This document shows, one piece after another, positions 53,330-63,169 of a DNA stretch of 64,000 nt (within the stretch, counting starts at the first letter, position 1; every line of letters starts with the position of its first letter). The notes under the pieces were generated by a model that did not search any database, was not told the origin of the DNA, and saw only the letters and a program-made list of their open reading frames with translations. The position numbers were made by a program, and so were the translations under genes. The DNA is from Solimonas sp. SE-A11 (GTDB taxonomy: Bacteria; Pseudomonadota; Gammaproteobacteria; Nevskiales; Nevskiaceae): NCBI RefSeq assembly GCF_030345715.1, contig NZ_JAUASX010000001.1:496001-560000 (forward strand). Reading direction: 5' to 3'.

Positions 53330-54469
53330 ATGAGCAGCAAGAAGCCTGTCGTGATCTACGGTGTCACCGGCTACACCGGCCGCCTGGTGGCGGAATACCT
53401 GCGCGAATATCGCCTGCCCTTCATCGCCGCTGGCCGTGATGCCAAGCGCATCAAGGAAGTGATGGACAAGGTGCCCGGCATCGAGAACGCCGACTACGAG
53501 ATCGCCGAGGTGGAGCACACCACCGAGGCGCTGACCAAGCTGTTCAAGGGCGCCAAGGTCGTGCTGAACATGGTCGGCCCGTTCATGAAGTACGGCCCCG
53601 AGGCGGTGGAGGCGGCGCTGGCCACCGGCTGCCACTACACCGACACCAACGGCGAACAGAACTGGATGATGCACGCCGAGGAGACCTGGGGCGAGAAGTT
53701 CAAGGAGAAGAACCTGGTGCTGGCGCCCGGCATCGCTCAGATGTACACCACCGGCGAGATCGCCGCGAACATCTGCCTGGAGACCCCGGGCCTGGACAAG
53801 CTGGACATCCTGGTGCTGTGGAAGGGCTTCCCGACCTACGCCTCGACCCAGACCATCTTCAGCATCCTCACGGCCGACTTCTACTACCTGGAGCAGAAGC
53901 AGTACGTGAAGTGGCCCTTCGGCGCCAAGGCCGAGGTCGGCGTGCCGGGCCAGCACACCACCGCGCTAGCCCTGCCCTGGGGCGGCACCGCGCACCCGGT
54001 GTGGTTCAAGAACGACCCGCGCGTGTCCGACTGCAAGGTCATGGGTGGCGTGTTCGAGCGCACGGTGATGGAGAGCGTGATCCAGCTCAACGCCGTGATC
54101 GAGGAGAAGATCAAGCCGCTGCCCAAGGCCGAGCAGGAAAAGGCGCTGTCCGACATGGCGGCCTCGCTGCAGGCCGGCATGCCGCCGCGCGAGAACCCGC
54201 GCATCAACATCTCGGTGGACTCGGTGCATGCCAGCGGCGCGCTGGGCCGCGCCCACTGCGTGATCCACGGCAACTGCAACTACAAGCAGACCGGCCTGAT
54301 GCAGGCCTACTTCGCCTACCACCTGCTGCAGGCCCCGTCCAAGCGCTACGGCTTTGCCTCCGGCTGCCAGGCATTGGGCCATCGCGAGCTGCTGGGCGTG
54401 CTGCAGCAGTTCGGCCTGGTCAGCGAGCCGATCCTCACGGTGCATGCACCGGGCGTGCGCCGGGTCTGA
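53330..54469 (+). CDS. saccharopine-dehydrogenase-like NAD(P)-binding protein
   Basis: A 379-residue protein with an N-terminal Rossmann domain, VVIYGVTGYTGRLVAEYL near residues 7-24, and the DTNGE/VGPFMKYGP segments of the saccharopine dehydrogenase-like family. Few members outside amino-acid metabolism have known substrates; similar genes occur in aromatic and steroid degradation regions. It sits between SDR copy 2 and CoA ligase copy 2 with short gaps and a GAGGAGAC RBS. A reductase or dehydrogenase role on a pathway intermediate is plausible, but the sequence does not identify the substrate. Confidence 0.82.
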   Translation: MSSKKPVVIYGVTGYTGRLVAEYLREYRLPFIAAGRDAKRIKEVMDKVPGIENADYEIAEVEHTTEALTKLFKGAKVVLNMVGPFMKYGPEAVEAALATGCHYTDTNGEQNWMMHAEETWGEKFKEKNLVLAPGIAQMYTTGEIAANICLETPGLDKLDILVLWKGFPTYASTQTIFSILTADFYYLEQKQYVKWPFGAKAEVGVPGQHTTALALPWGGTAHPVWFKNDPRVSDCKVMGGVFERTVMESVIQLNAVIEEKIKPLPKAEQEKALSDMAASLQAGMPPRENPRINISVDSVHASGALGRAHCVIHGNCNYKQTGLMQAYFAYHLLQAPSKRYGFASGCQALGHRELLGVLQQFGLVSEPILTVHAPGVRRV

Positions 54470-54483
54470 GCACCAGCCGAGCC

Positions 54484-56505
54484 ATGGCCGCATTGGCTGA
54501 AACGCCGCGCGGGGTCGTCGAGGGCGATCTGCTCTGGACGCCCCCTGCGGCCTACTGCGCGTTGTCTGGCGTCGAGCGCTTCCGCCACTGGGTCAATGCC
54601 CGCAACGGACTGGACCTGGAGGACTACGAAGCGCTGCGACGCTGGTCGGTGGACGAGCTGGAGCAGTTCTGGGCAGCCTGCTGGGACTACTTCGACATCC
54701 GCTCGGAGACACCGTACCTGCGCGTGCTGGACCGGCAGACCCTGCCCGGCGCGCGCTGGTTCGAGGGTGCGCGGCTGAACTATGCCGAGCATCTGCTGCG
54801 GCGCGAGGCCGATCATCCCGAGGCGGTGGTGTTCCACCACTCCTCGGAGCTGCGCGCACCGGCGACGATGCGCTGGGACGAGCTGGGCGGCCAGGTGCGG
54901 ATCCTGGCCGAGCAGATGCGCAAGCTGGGCGTGGGCCCCGGCGACCGTGTGGCGAGCTACATGCCCAACGTGCCCGAGACCGCCATCGCCATGCTGGCAA
55001 CCACGGCCATCGGCGCGATCTGGGCGGCGGCCTCGCCGGAGTTCGGTGCGCGCGCGGTGATCGACCGTTTCGCGCAGATCAAGCCCAAGCTGCTGTTCGC
55101 GGTGGACGGCTACCGCTTCGCCGGGCAGGAGTTTCCGCGCGAGGGCGAGGTGCAGCAGATCCTGGGCAGCCTCGACAGCCTGCAGCACACGGTCTGGCTT
55201 ACCTATCTTCACCCGGACCGCCCGCCGCCGGCGGGCACGATCCCCTGGGAAAAGCTGCTGGACCAGCCCGAGGTGCCGCGCAGCGGCTTCCGCTACGAGC
55301 GCGTCGGCTACGATCATCCGCTGTGGATCCTGTTCAGCTCCGGCACCACCGGCCTGCCCAAGGCGGTGGTGCACAGCCACGTCGGCGTGCTGCTGGAGCA
55401 CTGCAAGGTCGGCGCCTTCCACCTCGGCCTGCGCGCCGGATCGAGGCCGTTCTTCTATTCGACCACCGGCTGGATGATGTGGAACATCCTGCTGGCCAGC
55501 CTGCTGCAGGATGCCGCGCCGGTGCTGTACGACGGCTCGCCGATCGCACCGGACTCCGGCGTGCTGTGGCGCATCGCCGAGCAGGCGCGGGTCACGCACC
55601 TGGGCATCAGCCCCGGCTTCGTGCAGGTGATGCAGAAGGATCGGTTGCGACCGCGGCTGCAATACCCGCTCAAGGACCTGGAGATGATCCTGCTGGCGGG
55701 GTCGCCCTCCACGCCGGAGACCTTCTCCTGGCTGTATGAGGAGGTGAAACCCGATCTCTGGGTGACCTCGCAGAGCGGCGGCACCGAGATCGCCTCCGCC
55801 TTCGTCGGCGCCAGCCCCACGCTGCCGGTGCATGCCGGCGAGATCCAGGCGCGCTCGCTGGGCATGGACGTACACGTCTGGGATGAGCAGGGCCAGGAGC
55901 TGGACGGGCAGGTGGGCGAGCTGGTGGTGACCAAACCCTTCCCGTCGATGCCGCTACGTTTCTGGAACGACGAGGGGGACAAGCGCTACCGCGAGTCCTA
56001 CTTCTCCACCTGGCCCGGTGTCTGGCGCCACGGTGATTTCATCCGCATCAATGAGCGTGGCGGCTGCTACATCCTGGGTCGCTCCGACTCCATGCTGAAT
56101 CGCTATGGTGTCTGCATTGGCACGGCGGAGGTCTACCGCAGCGTCGAGCGCATGGAAGAGGTGCTGGACAGCCTGATTGTCTGCTGCGAGCTGGCCGGCG
56201 GGCGCTTCTTCATGCCGATGTTCATCAAGCTGCGCCCGGGCGCCGTGCTGGACGAGGAACTGCGCAACCGCATCGCCCGCCGCCTGCGTGTCGATTGCAG
56301 CCCGCGTCACGTGCCGGACCAGATGTATCGGGTCGATGACATCCCTTACACGCTGACCGGCAAGAAGATGGAAGTGCCGGTGCGCAAGATCTTGGTCGGC
56401 TGGCCGCTGGAAAAGGCCGCGAGCCGCGATGCGATGCTGAACCCGGCGGCGATCGACTGGTTCGTGTGGTTCAGGGAGAAGAATCGGGTGATGTTGAGTA
56501 GCTAG
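54484..56505 (+). CDS. acetoacetate/beta-keto acid--CoA ligase (copy 2)
   Basis: A 673-residue paralogue of the ligase at 50499-52529, visibly similar along the whole length. It has [18 protein letters not shown] near residues 282-299, [45 protein letters not shown], and [13 protein letters not shown] with the catalytic Lys. No active-site residue appears lost, so it should be active. ATG 54484 lies 14 bases after the saccharopine-like gene. An upstream frame from 53818 exists but only shadows that gene. Having two ligases suggests two beta-keto acids or a recent duplication kept for dosage. Confidence 0.88.
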   Translation: MAALAETPRGVVEGDLLWTPPAAYCALSGVERFRHWVNARNGLDLEDYEALRRWSVDELEQFWAACWDYFDIRSETPYLRVLDRQTLPGARWFEGARLNYAEHLLRREADHPEAVVFHHSSELRAPATMRWDELGGQVRILAEQMRKLGVGPGDRVASYMPNVPETAIAMLATTAIGAIWAAASPEFGARAVIDRFAQIKPKLLFAVDGYRFAGQEFPREGEVQQILGSLDSLQHTVWLTYLHPDRPPPAGTIPWEKLLDQPEVPRSGFRYERVGYDHPLWILFSSGTTGLPKAVVHSHVGVLLEHCKVGAFHLGLRAGSRPFFYSTTGWMMWNILLASLLQDAAPVLYDGSPIAPDSGVLWRIAEQARVTHLGISPGFVQVMQKDRLRPRLQYPLKDLEMILLAGSPSTPETFSWLYEEVKPDLWVTSQSGGTEIASAFVGASPTLPVHAGEIQARSLGMDVHVWDEQGQELDGQVGELVVTKPFPSMPLRFWNDEGDKRYRESYFSTWPGVWRHGDFIRINERGGCYILGRSDSMLNRYGVCIGTAEVYRSVERMEEVLDSLIVCCELAGGRFFMPMFIKLRPGAVLDEELRNRIARRLRVDCSPRHVPDQMYRVDDIPYTLTGKKMEVPVRKILVGWPLEKAASRDAMLNPAAIDWFVWFREKNRVMLSS

Positions 56506-56532
56506 CTCGTTCCCACGCCGACAGGGATTCTT

Positions 56533-56607
56533 CGTAGGAGCGGCCGTTGGCCGCGAGATCGCTGCGCTACGATGAGCTATGGATCGCGGCTAACGGCCGC
56601 TCCTACG
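56533..56607. repeat. REP-like inverted pair
   Basis: GTAGGAGCGGCCGTTGGCCG (within 56533-56556) recurs in inverted orientation at 56584-56607, with a 27-base spacer. The GTAGGAGCGGCC core is the REP type common in Pseudomonas and Xanthomonas relatives. It lies between two convergent genes (ligase copy 2 and the regulator) and could also stop transcription from either side. Confidence 0.82.
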
Positions 56608-56639
56608 AGTCTGTCATCTGCCTGTGGGAGCCGGAATCC

Positions 56640-59323
56640 CTACAGCAACCCCATCTGCCTTGCGGCATTGATCGCCTGCAGGCGACTGGCCACGGCGAGC
56701 TTCGAGTAGATGTTCTTCAGGTGGAACTTCACCGTGTTCTCGGACACGAAGATGCGCCGCGCCATCTCCTTGTTGGACACGCCGTTGGCGAGGTAGACCA
56801 GGATCTGCTTCTCGCGATCGGTCAACGGCTCCAGGGGCTGGAAGCCGCTGTCGGCGGGGCGGGAGACGACGTCGGCATGCTGGCCGGCGGCATCCAGCAG
56901 GCGTACCACGAAGGCGCGCAGCGCCGCGGCTTCCGGGGCGCTGTTGCCGGCGAGCGCGGTATGTTCGTCGCGCAGCAGGGGCAGGATCTTCTCGCCCTCG
57001 TCCAGGAACAGGCGCAGGAAGCCGCCGGGCTCGGCCAGCTGCAGGGCGCGGTGCAGGCTGCGATGGGCGTGGTTCTCGTTGCCCTTGATGCGCTGGGCCA
57101 GGGCGTCCAGTACCAGAAGCTTGATCTGTCGGTAGCTGCGGCCCTGGCGCTGGGCCACGGCCAGCTCGGTGGCGAGCTGGGCCAGCGCGGTGTCCACGTT
57201 GCCGCTGTGGAGGGCCACGCGGATGGCGCCGATGGCGTCGCCCTCGGTGGCCTCGGTATAGATCATCGAGCCTTCCGGCAGGGCGAATTCCGGCTGGCGC
57301 GGGATGCGGCTGGCGATGGCCTGGGCGCGGTCGATCTCGCCGGCCAGCAGCAGGCGCCGCACGCGCTCCCAGCTGACGATGCGCATCAGGCGCGGCCAGC
57401 CGGCGGTGTGGGCGATCTGCTCGGCCTCGGCCAGGATTTCCTCGGTGCGGTTGGGGCGGCCGCGCACCTCCTGGATGCGTGCCATGGCGATGTAGCCCGG
57501 CACCATGAAGTCCAGCAGCACGCCGTCGGCGATCACGTCGTGGAACTGCGTGAACATGGACTCCGCGGTGTCCAGGTCGTTGCTCTCGTAGAGCGCGCTG
57601 ATGAAGCAGGACACCAGCGAGCCGGTGGCGAAGGGCTTCTCCAGGTCCAGGTGGTGGGCCGACATGCCGCTGCGGTAGCGCGCCAGGGCCTCGGCCAGTC
57701 GGCCCTGCATCACCAGGTTCATGCCGCCCACGGCCACGGTGTAGCCGCCGCTGAAGGCGGCCTCGCCGCGCTCACCGTAGCTGCGGGCGATGTTGAGCAA
57801 CTCGCTGGCCTTGTCGAAGTCGCCGGCGCAGAGCGCGCGGTAGCCGGCGACGTTGGCTGCGGCGCCGAGCTCGAAGGCGCGGAAGCCCACCGGCTGCTGG
57901 CCTGTGATGGGGATCTGGTCCACCTGGGCGAAGGCGCGCGGCATGTCGTCCAGCACCAGCGCCAGCATCGAGCGCGCCACCAGGGTGTCGGCTTCCTGCG
58001 AGACCTCTTCCAGCGTGCTGAGGATCGGCCGCAGCTTGTGGTGGCGGCGCAGGAAGATCAGCGCCCAGGCGATCTTGATGGCCAGTTCCGGGCGACTGGC
58101 GATCTGGTCCAGGGGCAGGTTGTCGGACCAGCGCTCCATGGTCACCAGGTTGGCGTCGGCGATCAGCCGGTCCGCCCAGACGTTCATGATGTCGGTGGCG
58201 AAGGCGTAGTTGCGCGCAGCGATGGCGTGGTGCAGCGCGTCCTCGTGCAGCCGTGGCCGTGGAACCAGTCGGCGGCACGCTGATGCACCTCCAGTACGGC
58301 CTCGGGTTCCTCGCTGCGCACCTGCTCAGCCAGGAAGGACGAGAACAGGGTGTGGTACTTGAACCAGCAGAGGTCGGAATCCAGGCTGCGCAGGAACAGT
58401 CCGGAGCGTTCCAGGAACAGCAGGATGCTCTGCGAGTCCTGCCAGCCGGTGACGTGATCGCAGAGGTCGGCCGACAGGCGCGTCAGCACCGAGCTGCGCC
58501 GCAGGAACTCCTGCACGCGGGGGGTCTGCAGGGTCAGCACGTTGTCGGCCAGGTACTCGGCCAGCTCGCGCGGCTTGTAGCCGGACATACCGGTCAGGCT
58601 GCGGCGGACCGAGGGGCTGGCCAGGGACAGTCGGAACAGCTGTAGCGCCGCCGGCCAGCCTTCGGTTTGCCGGTAGATGGCATCGAGTTCCTGCGGGTTC
58701 ACGCCAAGATCGCGGGCCTGCGAGAAGAACTGATGGGCCTCGTCATGGGTGAAGCGCAGGTCGTCGGCGCGCAGCACCAGGGCCTGGTTGTTGACCATCA
58801 GCCGTGCCAGGCCGATCTCCGGCAGGGCGCGGGAGCCGATGAAGATGGTGACGTTCTCCGGGATGCGCTCCAGCAGGTCGCGGAAGGCGGTCAGCACGCC
58901 GCGGCTGTTGAGCACCTGGAATTCGTCGAAGAACAGGCGCACCGGCCGGTCGAACTGCACCAACTGGGTGGACATCCAGTCGGACAGGCGGCGGCGCGTG
59001 CCAGGCGTGGTGTCGGCGGCATCCTGGCTGCCCAGGCTTTCCACCAGGGCCTGCATGTGCACCGTGAAACGGCGCATGTCGTTGTCGGCTTCGTCGAAGG
59101 CCAGCCACCCGGTCAGGGCACCCTGTTGATCGGCCAGGCTCTTGGCCTGCTGCAGCAGTGTGGACTTGCCGTGCCCGGCCGGTGCCTGCACCACCACCAC
59201 GCCGTAACCCGGCTGACGGAACAGGCGCTCCAGCAGCTCCCGGCGGTGGATCGCACCGGGATACGAGGGAGGGGCGAAGAACTTGTGGGTGAAGACTTCG
59301 GCCGGGGGCGTGACAGCGTCCAT
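56640..59323 (-). pseudogene. MalT-type LuxR transcription activator, split by a one-base frameshift
   Basis: Read together, the two frames make one large LuxR/MalT-type activator of about 894 residues. The N-terminal part (59323 down to about 58250) begins FTHKFFAPP and holds Walker A QAPAGHGKST near residues 46-55 and LFFDEFQVL. The C-terminal part (to 56640) has TPR-like repeats and a LuxR/GerE HTH, LTDREKQILVYLANGVSNKEMARRIFVSENTVKFHLKN. At 58250/58251 the minus-strand reading HRCTRTRCTT-like nonsense replaces the expected LHEDALHHAIAARNYAFATD, which is present one frame over; adding one base there restores the frame. It could be a true mutation, a programmed shift or a sequencing error. 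Its likely targets are the catabolic genes and the TACCCAT dyads at 32162-32202, by inference. Confidence 0.82.
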
Positions 59324-59411
59324 GTCGCCGTTCTATGCCTTGTCGCGTCGGGGTAATTGAATGCTGCGACTATAGCCTAGCGGAGCCCCCGAAGAACCTT
59401 GCAGTGCACAA

Positions 59412-59441
59412 AAAATCGGGGCGCGACTCGCGTCGCGCCCC
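59412..59441 (-). terminator. rho-independent terminator of the DUF1329/DUF1302 operon
   Basis: GGGGCGCGAC and GTCGCGCCCC (59418-59427 and 59432-59441) form a perfect 10-base stem with a 4-base loop. On the minus strand it is followed by GATTTTTT. It lies 26 bases after the stop of the DUF1329 gene at 59468. Confidence 0.92.
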
Positions 59442-59467
59442 AGGTGCCAAAATGTCAGTGAAATGCC

Positions 59468-60826
59468 TTAGCGCGTGCCCTTGCTGCGCAGGGCGTCCGG
59501 CGTGAAGTCGGCCGGGGTACGGTTGACCGGCTTGTAGAGGACGTTCTCCTCGTTGAACAGCTGCATGGCGATGTAGCGGCCCGACTGCAGGTCGTGGTGC
59601 ACCTCGGGGCCGGGGCCCAGGAACGGCACGTCGTAGTACTGGATGCGGTGCATCTCACTCACGCGCCACAGCTGGTCACGGTTGTCGTACTTGTCGGACA
59701 CGGCCACGGTCCAGCTGTCCTCGTCCAGGTACATGGTGCGGCGCTTGTACACGTGCGAGGTGCCGGGCTTGAGCGTGGCTTCCACCACCCAGACGCGGTG
59801 CAGCTCATAGCGTGCATGGTCACCGTTGATGTGGCCGGGCTTCAGGACTTCCTTCAGCTTGAGCGAGGGACCGTTGAGCTTGTAGCCGTTGTAGGGGATG
59901 AACATCTCCTTCTTGCCCACCAGCTTCCAGTCGTAGCGATCCGTCGCACCGTTGAACATGTTGAAGTCGTCGTTGGTGCGCAGGCCGTCCGAGGCAGTAC
60001 CCGGGTTGTCATAGGCCACGCTCGGAGCCAGGCGCACGCGGCGCTGTCCCGGGCTGTAGGTCCATGCCTTGCGCGGCTGGGTCACCTGGTCGGCGTATTC
60101 GTGCACCAGCAGGATGCCGCCCGCCAGACGCGGCGGGTCCTTGATGATCTGCAGGAAGTAGAACAGCAGGTTGCCTTCGCGCTGTGCCGGCGTCTTCTTC
60201 TGGTTTCCGTACGTGAAGTCGTACTCGTAGTCGAAGCGCACCAGGTTGAAGTCACCGCCCTGCGTGACCGGTGCCTGCGCCCAGGACGTGGCGTAGGTAT
60301 CACCCTTGTAGATCGTCAGGTGGTTCCAGATCGCTTCCTGTCCGTTCTTCGGGATCGGGAAGGGCGTGCCGTCGCTGCTGCCGGTGAAGCCGTTGCCGCC
60401 GCCGACCAGGTTGACCTTGGTGGCGTTGGCAATGGACTCGTCGTACCACTTCTGCGGATAGCCGGCGCTGCGGCGTGTCGGGTAGACCACCATCTTCCAG
60501 TCGGCGTAGCGCTTCAGCAGCGCGATCTGGCCGGGAGAGAGCTTGTCCTTGTACTGCTCGGCATTGGCGGCGGTGATGGTGAACAGCGGCTTGTCGCTGG
60601 AGTAGGGATCCGGATAGTGGCCGCCCGGCTTGAAGCCCGGCTGCGCCTTCACCAGGCCGCCGTCCCAGGCAGGAATGCTGCCGTCCTTGTTTCCGGCCTT
60701 CTCGGCCCCGATGGGGGTCAGCGTCTTGCCGAGTGCGGCGGCTTCATCGGCGGACACCGCGGCCTGCGCGGTGCCGGCGAAGAAGGCCAGAGCCATCAGG
60801 CTCGTCTTAATCATCTTGTGCTTCAT
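59468..60826 (-). CDS. DUF1329 periplasmic protein (copy 3, Sec signal)
   Basis: A 452-residue DUF1329 protein with a Sec-type signal peptide (MKHKMIKTSLMALAFFAGTAQA), unlike copies 1 and 2, which carry Tat-like signals. Family features include YPTRRSAGYPQKWYDESI, NLVRFDYEYDFTYGNQKK, WTYSPGQRRVRLAPSVAYD and the DEDSWTVAVSDKYDNRDQLWRVSE ending region. I start at ATG 60826 with AAGGAG just upstream; the frame extends to 60928 but that part overlaps the DUF1302 gene and is not family-like. It forms a two-gene operon with the DUF1302 gene 22 bases upstream and ends at a clear terminator. Confidence 0.9.
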   Translation of the reverse strand: MKHKMIKTSLMALAFFAGTAQAAVSADEAAALGKTLTPIGAEKAGNKDGSIPAWDGGLVKAQPGFKPGGHYPDPYSSDKPLFTITAANAEQYKDKLSPGQIALLKRYADWKMVVYPTRRSAGYPQKWYDESIANATKVNLVGGGNGFTGSSDGTPFPIPKNGQEAIWNHLTIYKGDTYATSWAQAPVTQGGDFNLVRFDYEYDFTYGNQKKTPAQREGNLLFYFLQIIKDPPRLAGGILLVHEYADQVTQPRKAWTYSPGQRRVRLAPSVAYDNPGTASDGLRTNDDFNMFNGATDRYDWKLVGKKEMFIPYNGYKLNGPSLKLKEVLKPGHINGDHARYELHRVWVVEATLKPGTSHVYKRRTMYLDEDSWTVAVSDKYDNRDQLWRVSEMHRIQYYDVPFLGPGPEVHHDLQSGRYIAMQLFNEENVLYKPVNRTPADFTPDALRSKGTR

Positions 60827-60848
60827 GAAATTCTCCTTGTGTCCTCGC

Positions 60849-62684
60849 TCAGAACGCGTACGAGACGCTGAGAGCGAGGAAGTCACGATCCTTGAGGGGA
60901 TTGGCGCTGCTGGCGTAGCTGCCGGCATTGTCCGTGCCCGAATAGGTGCGCCCGCCGAAGAAGCTGGTGTAGGCCAGGTCAGCCTGCCAGCGCTGCAGGT
61001 AGTTCAGACCCAGGCCGAGTGTCACGGCCTTGGTGTCCTGGTTGAAGGTAGGACCGACGCCGTTGACATCGTGTGCGAACACGATGCGGGGCGTCAGGCC
61101 GGCAGCGCCAATCACGTTTTCATATTCGAGACGGCCTACCAGACGGTAGCCCCAGGAACTTTCGTCGGCATAGCCTTCGCCGGCCTGTGTAGCACCCTGA
61201 GTCACTGCCGCCAGCGGTCCGGTGGGGCCGTACGATGCGTCAGAAGGTAGGTTGGTTCCTGGTCCATTGAACAGCATGCCGTCCGGCAATTCGAGGTGGG
61301 TGAAGCCGGCATCGGCAATCAGGGCAAATTGCTGCGCCCCAAAAGTTGGCCCGAATGCCTTGGTCGCCGTTGCCTGAATCTGGTGCATCGGCACCCGCTT
61401 GTAACCCTGGATGATCGTTCCCTGCGGCACCAGCGCCGCTACGGGCGTAGCGCCCTGGAAGCCGCGGCCCGTGATGTCATTCGGCAGACCCAGAACGGCC
61501 AGCACGATCTCCACGTCTTCGCGCTGCAGAGGCTGGTTTGGACGATACGAATATTCGCCCTGCAGGGCGACGCCGAACGGTCCGTTGGTGTTGAAGCTGA
61601 GGCCATAGAGATCAATGTCCTCCGGATACTCCGCGAAGTAGAAGGCAGAACCACCGGGACCTCCTGGGGTTGTGCTAGGTGCAGACTGCGCATTCGTGAA
61701 CAGGCCAAAGCGGTTGGTGGCTGCCGGCGCCAGAGGATCCGCACGTACGCCCGATACCAACGGGGTACGACTGTGATAGCGCAGGTAGTAAAGGCCGAAC
61801 TCTGTGCTGTTCAGGGCTTCCGCCAGATAACGGAAGGAGATGCCGTACTGCGAGCTCTGGTTATCCGGATTCTGATCGGCTTGGCGGACGCCCCAAGATT
61901 GCGCGCCGGGTGGCGAACGCTCGTCAGGGCCTCGACCAAAGCCAGCAAAGACCTGCGTGGCGTCGTCGGACAGCACGTCGGTATTGGAGAAGAAAGCGCC
62001 CTTCGGATCGATCTCAGTCTTGTCCCAGGAAAGAATCCACAGCAGTTCTGCGCTGAGGGAGTCGGTCAGGGAGATGGACGACCATGCGATCGGCAGCGGC
62101 AGCAGCGCCTCCTTGATTTCGGAGCCCGGCTGGCGCAGCTTGGAGACATCAACCGGGTTGATCGAATTGATGCCATTGGGGATGAAGGTGCTTTCGCCCC
62201 AACTCACTACTTGCCGCCCAAAGCGTGCGGAAACACTGCGCCCCGCCACATTGAAGTTGCCGTAGACGAAGAGATCGAGAAGGTCGAATTCCGCGCCCAG
62301 GCGGTCTTCACCGCGGCGGCCCAGCTTGTCCGAGTCATGGTTCTCGATGTCGTAGAAGTACGACACGCGGTTGAACAGACCGAAATTGCGCCAGGTCAAT
62401 TCCAGGTCGTGCGTCGCCTTGATGGGCGCTGAGGTGACGTCACCCTTCTTGTAGTTCAGGTTGCCGTTGTCATCGTTGACGGAGCGGCCGACGCCGCCGT
62501 TGGCAATTCCGTATAAGGTTTCGTCCGGATCCTGCATGCGGATCTGGACACCGGCCGACAGGGTCGTATCGAAGCTACCCTGGATCTCGCCGGATTCGAA
62601 CTTCAATGCTGAGGCCATGATCGGCACGGTCAGCATCACCCCGCCCGCGCCAAGGCGCAGGAGTCCTTTCACTCTCGACTTCAT
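60849..62684 (-). CDS. DUF1302 outer-membrane protein (copy 2)
   Basis: A 611-residue outer-membrane-type protein: signal peptide (MKSRVKGLLRLGAGGVMLTVPIMASA), then DUF1302 sequence with GEIQGSFDTTLSAGVQIRMQDPDETLYGIANGG, SARFGRQVVSWGESTFIPNGINSINPVDVSKLRQPGSE shortened here to its key part RQVVSWGEST...NPVDVSKLR, and a C-terminal Phe (LALSVSYAF). It is the canonical form of the family; copy 1 at 37647 is more divergent. ATG 62684 has GAGGAG right upstream, better than the longer frame from 62726. Paired with DUF1329 copy 3, it probably handles a hydrophobic substrate at the outer membrane. Confidence 0.9.
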   Translation of the reverse strand: MKSRVKGLLRLGAGGVMLTVPIMASALKFESGEIQGSFDTTLSAGVQIRMQDPDETLYGIANGGVGRSVNDDNGNLNYKKGDVTSAPIKATHDLELTWRNFGLFNRVSYFYDIENHDSDKLGRRGEDRLGAEFDLLDLFVYGNFNVAGRSVSARFGRQVVSWGESTFIPNGINSINPVDVSKLRQPGSEIKEALLPLPIAWSSISLTDSLSAELLWILSWDKTEIDPKGAFFSNTDVLSDDATQVFAGFGRGPDERSPPGAQSWGVRQADQNPDNQSSQYGISFRYLAEALNSTEFGLYYLRYHSRTPLVSGVRADPLAPAATNRFGLFTNAQSAPSTTPGGPGGSAFYFAEYPEDIDLYGLSFNTNGPFGVALQGEYSYRPNQPLQREDVEIVLAVLGLPNDITGRGFQGATPVAALVPQGTIIQGYKRVPMHQIQATATKAFGPTFGAQQFALIADAGFTHLELPDGMLFNGPGTNLPSDASYGPTGPLAAVTQGATQAGEGYADESSWGYRLVGRLEYENVIGAAGLTPRIVFAHDVNGVGPTFNQDTKAVTLGLGLNYLQRWQADLAYTSFFGGRTYSGTDNAGSYASSANPLKDRDFLALSVSYAF

Positions 62685-63169
62685 CGTTATCTCCTCTAGT
62701 GGCACCAAAGTGCCCGGCCCTCGCACAGGCCGGACGCAATCCTTCGTGGGGGTCTTGCGTCATGTGGCAGCCTCTGCTGTTGGGGACAGGGCTGCTCTTT
62801 ACATTGAAATCGTTTCGAGTCCGGTCAAGGTACAAGACCTTGGCGGCTTGCGCCAGTGACTTCCTGCCGAGCACCGGTTCGGCGATTCGAAAGTCACGCC
62901 GCTGCGCATTCATGCGGACGTATTCCGGTACATCCAGGGGGCGATGCGCCGGACCGTAGCGGCAGCGCCGGTCGTTCCGTTCGCATCGCGCCCGATGGCG
63001 AATCCATTTCGCATCGAAGCTCCTTTCTCGCACTGGGAGAGGCCTCTGCCGGGCCGCTAACCGTGGAGTCAGCATACGCTTGCATAAAGAAACTCACAAC
63101 CGTAGTCTGCTGCACATCAGCCGCCTTGCGGCACCGCAGCATTCCGCCGGAGAGCGGAGGGAGGAGAAC
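62685..63169. promoter_or_regulatory. divergent promoter region between DUF1302 operon and dioxygenase gene
   Basis: This 485-base stretch has no supported gene and must contain both divergent promoters. A short palindrome, GGCACCAAAGTGCC, lies at about 62701-62714 in the DUF1302 leader. I did not find a TACCCAT dyad like that at 32162, nor a clear sigma-70 pair. Confidence 0.45.

Noticed and set aside
56547-58283. Plus-strand frame of 578 codons
   Set aside because: Antisense to the LuxR-type regulator, whose HTH motif is unmistakable.
62699-62716. Sigma-54 type promoter (TGGCAC ... TGC)
   Set aside because: The -12 element lacks its T and the match is part of a short palindrome within the leader of the DUF1302 gene.
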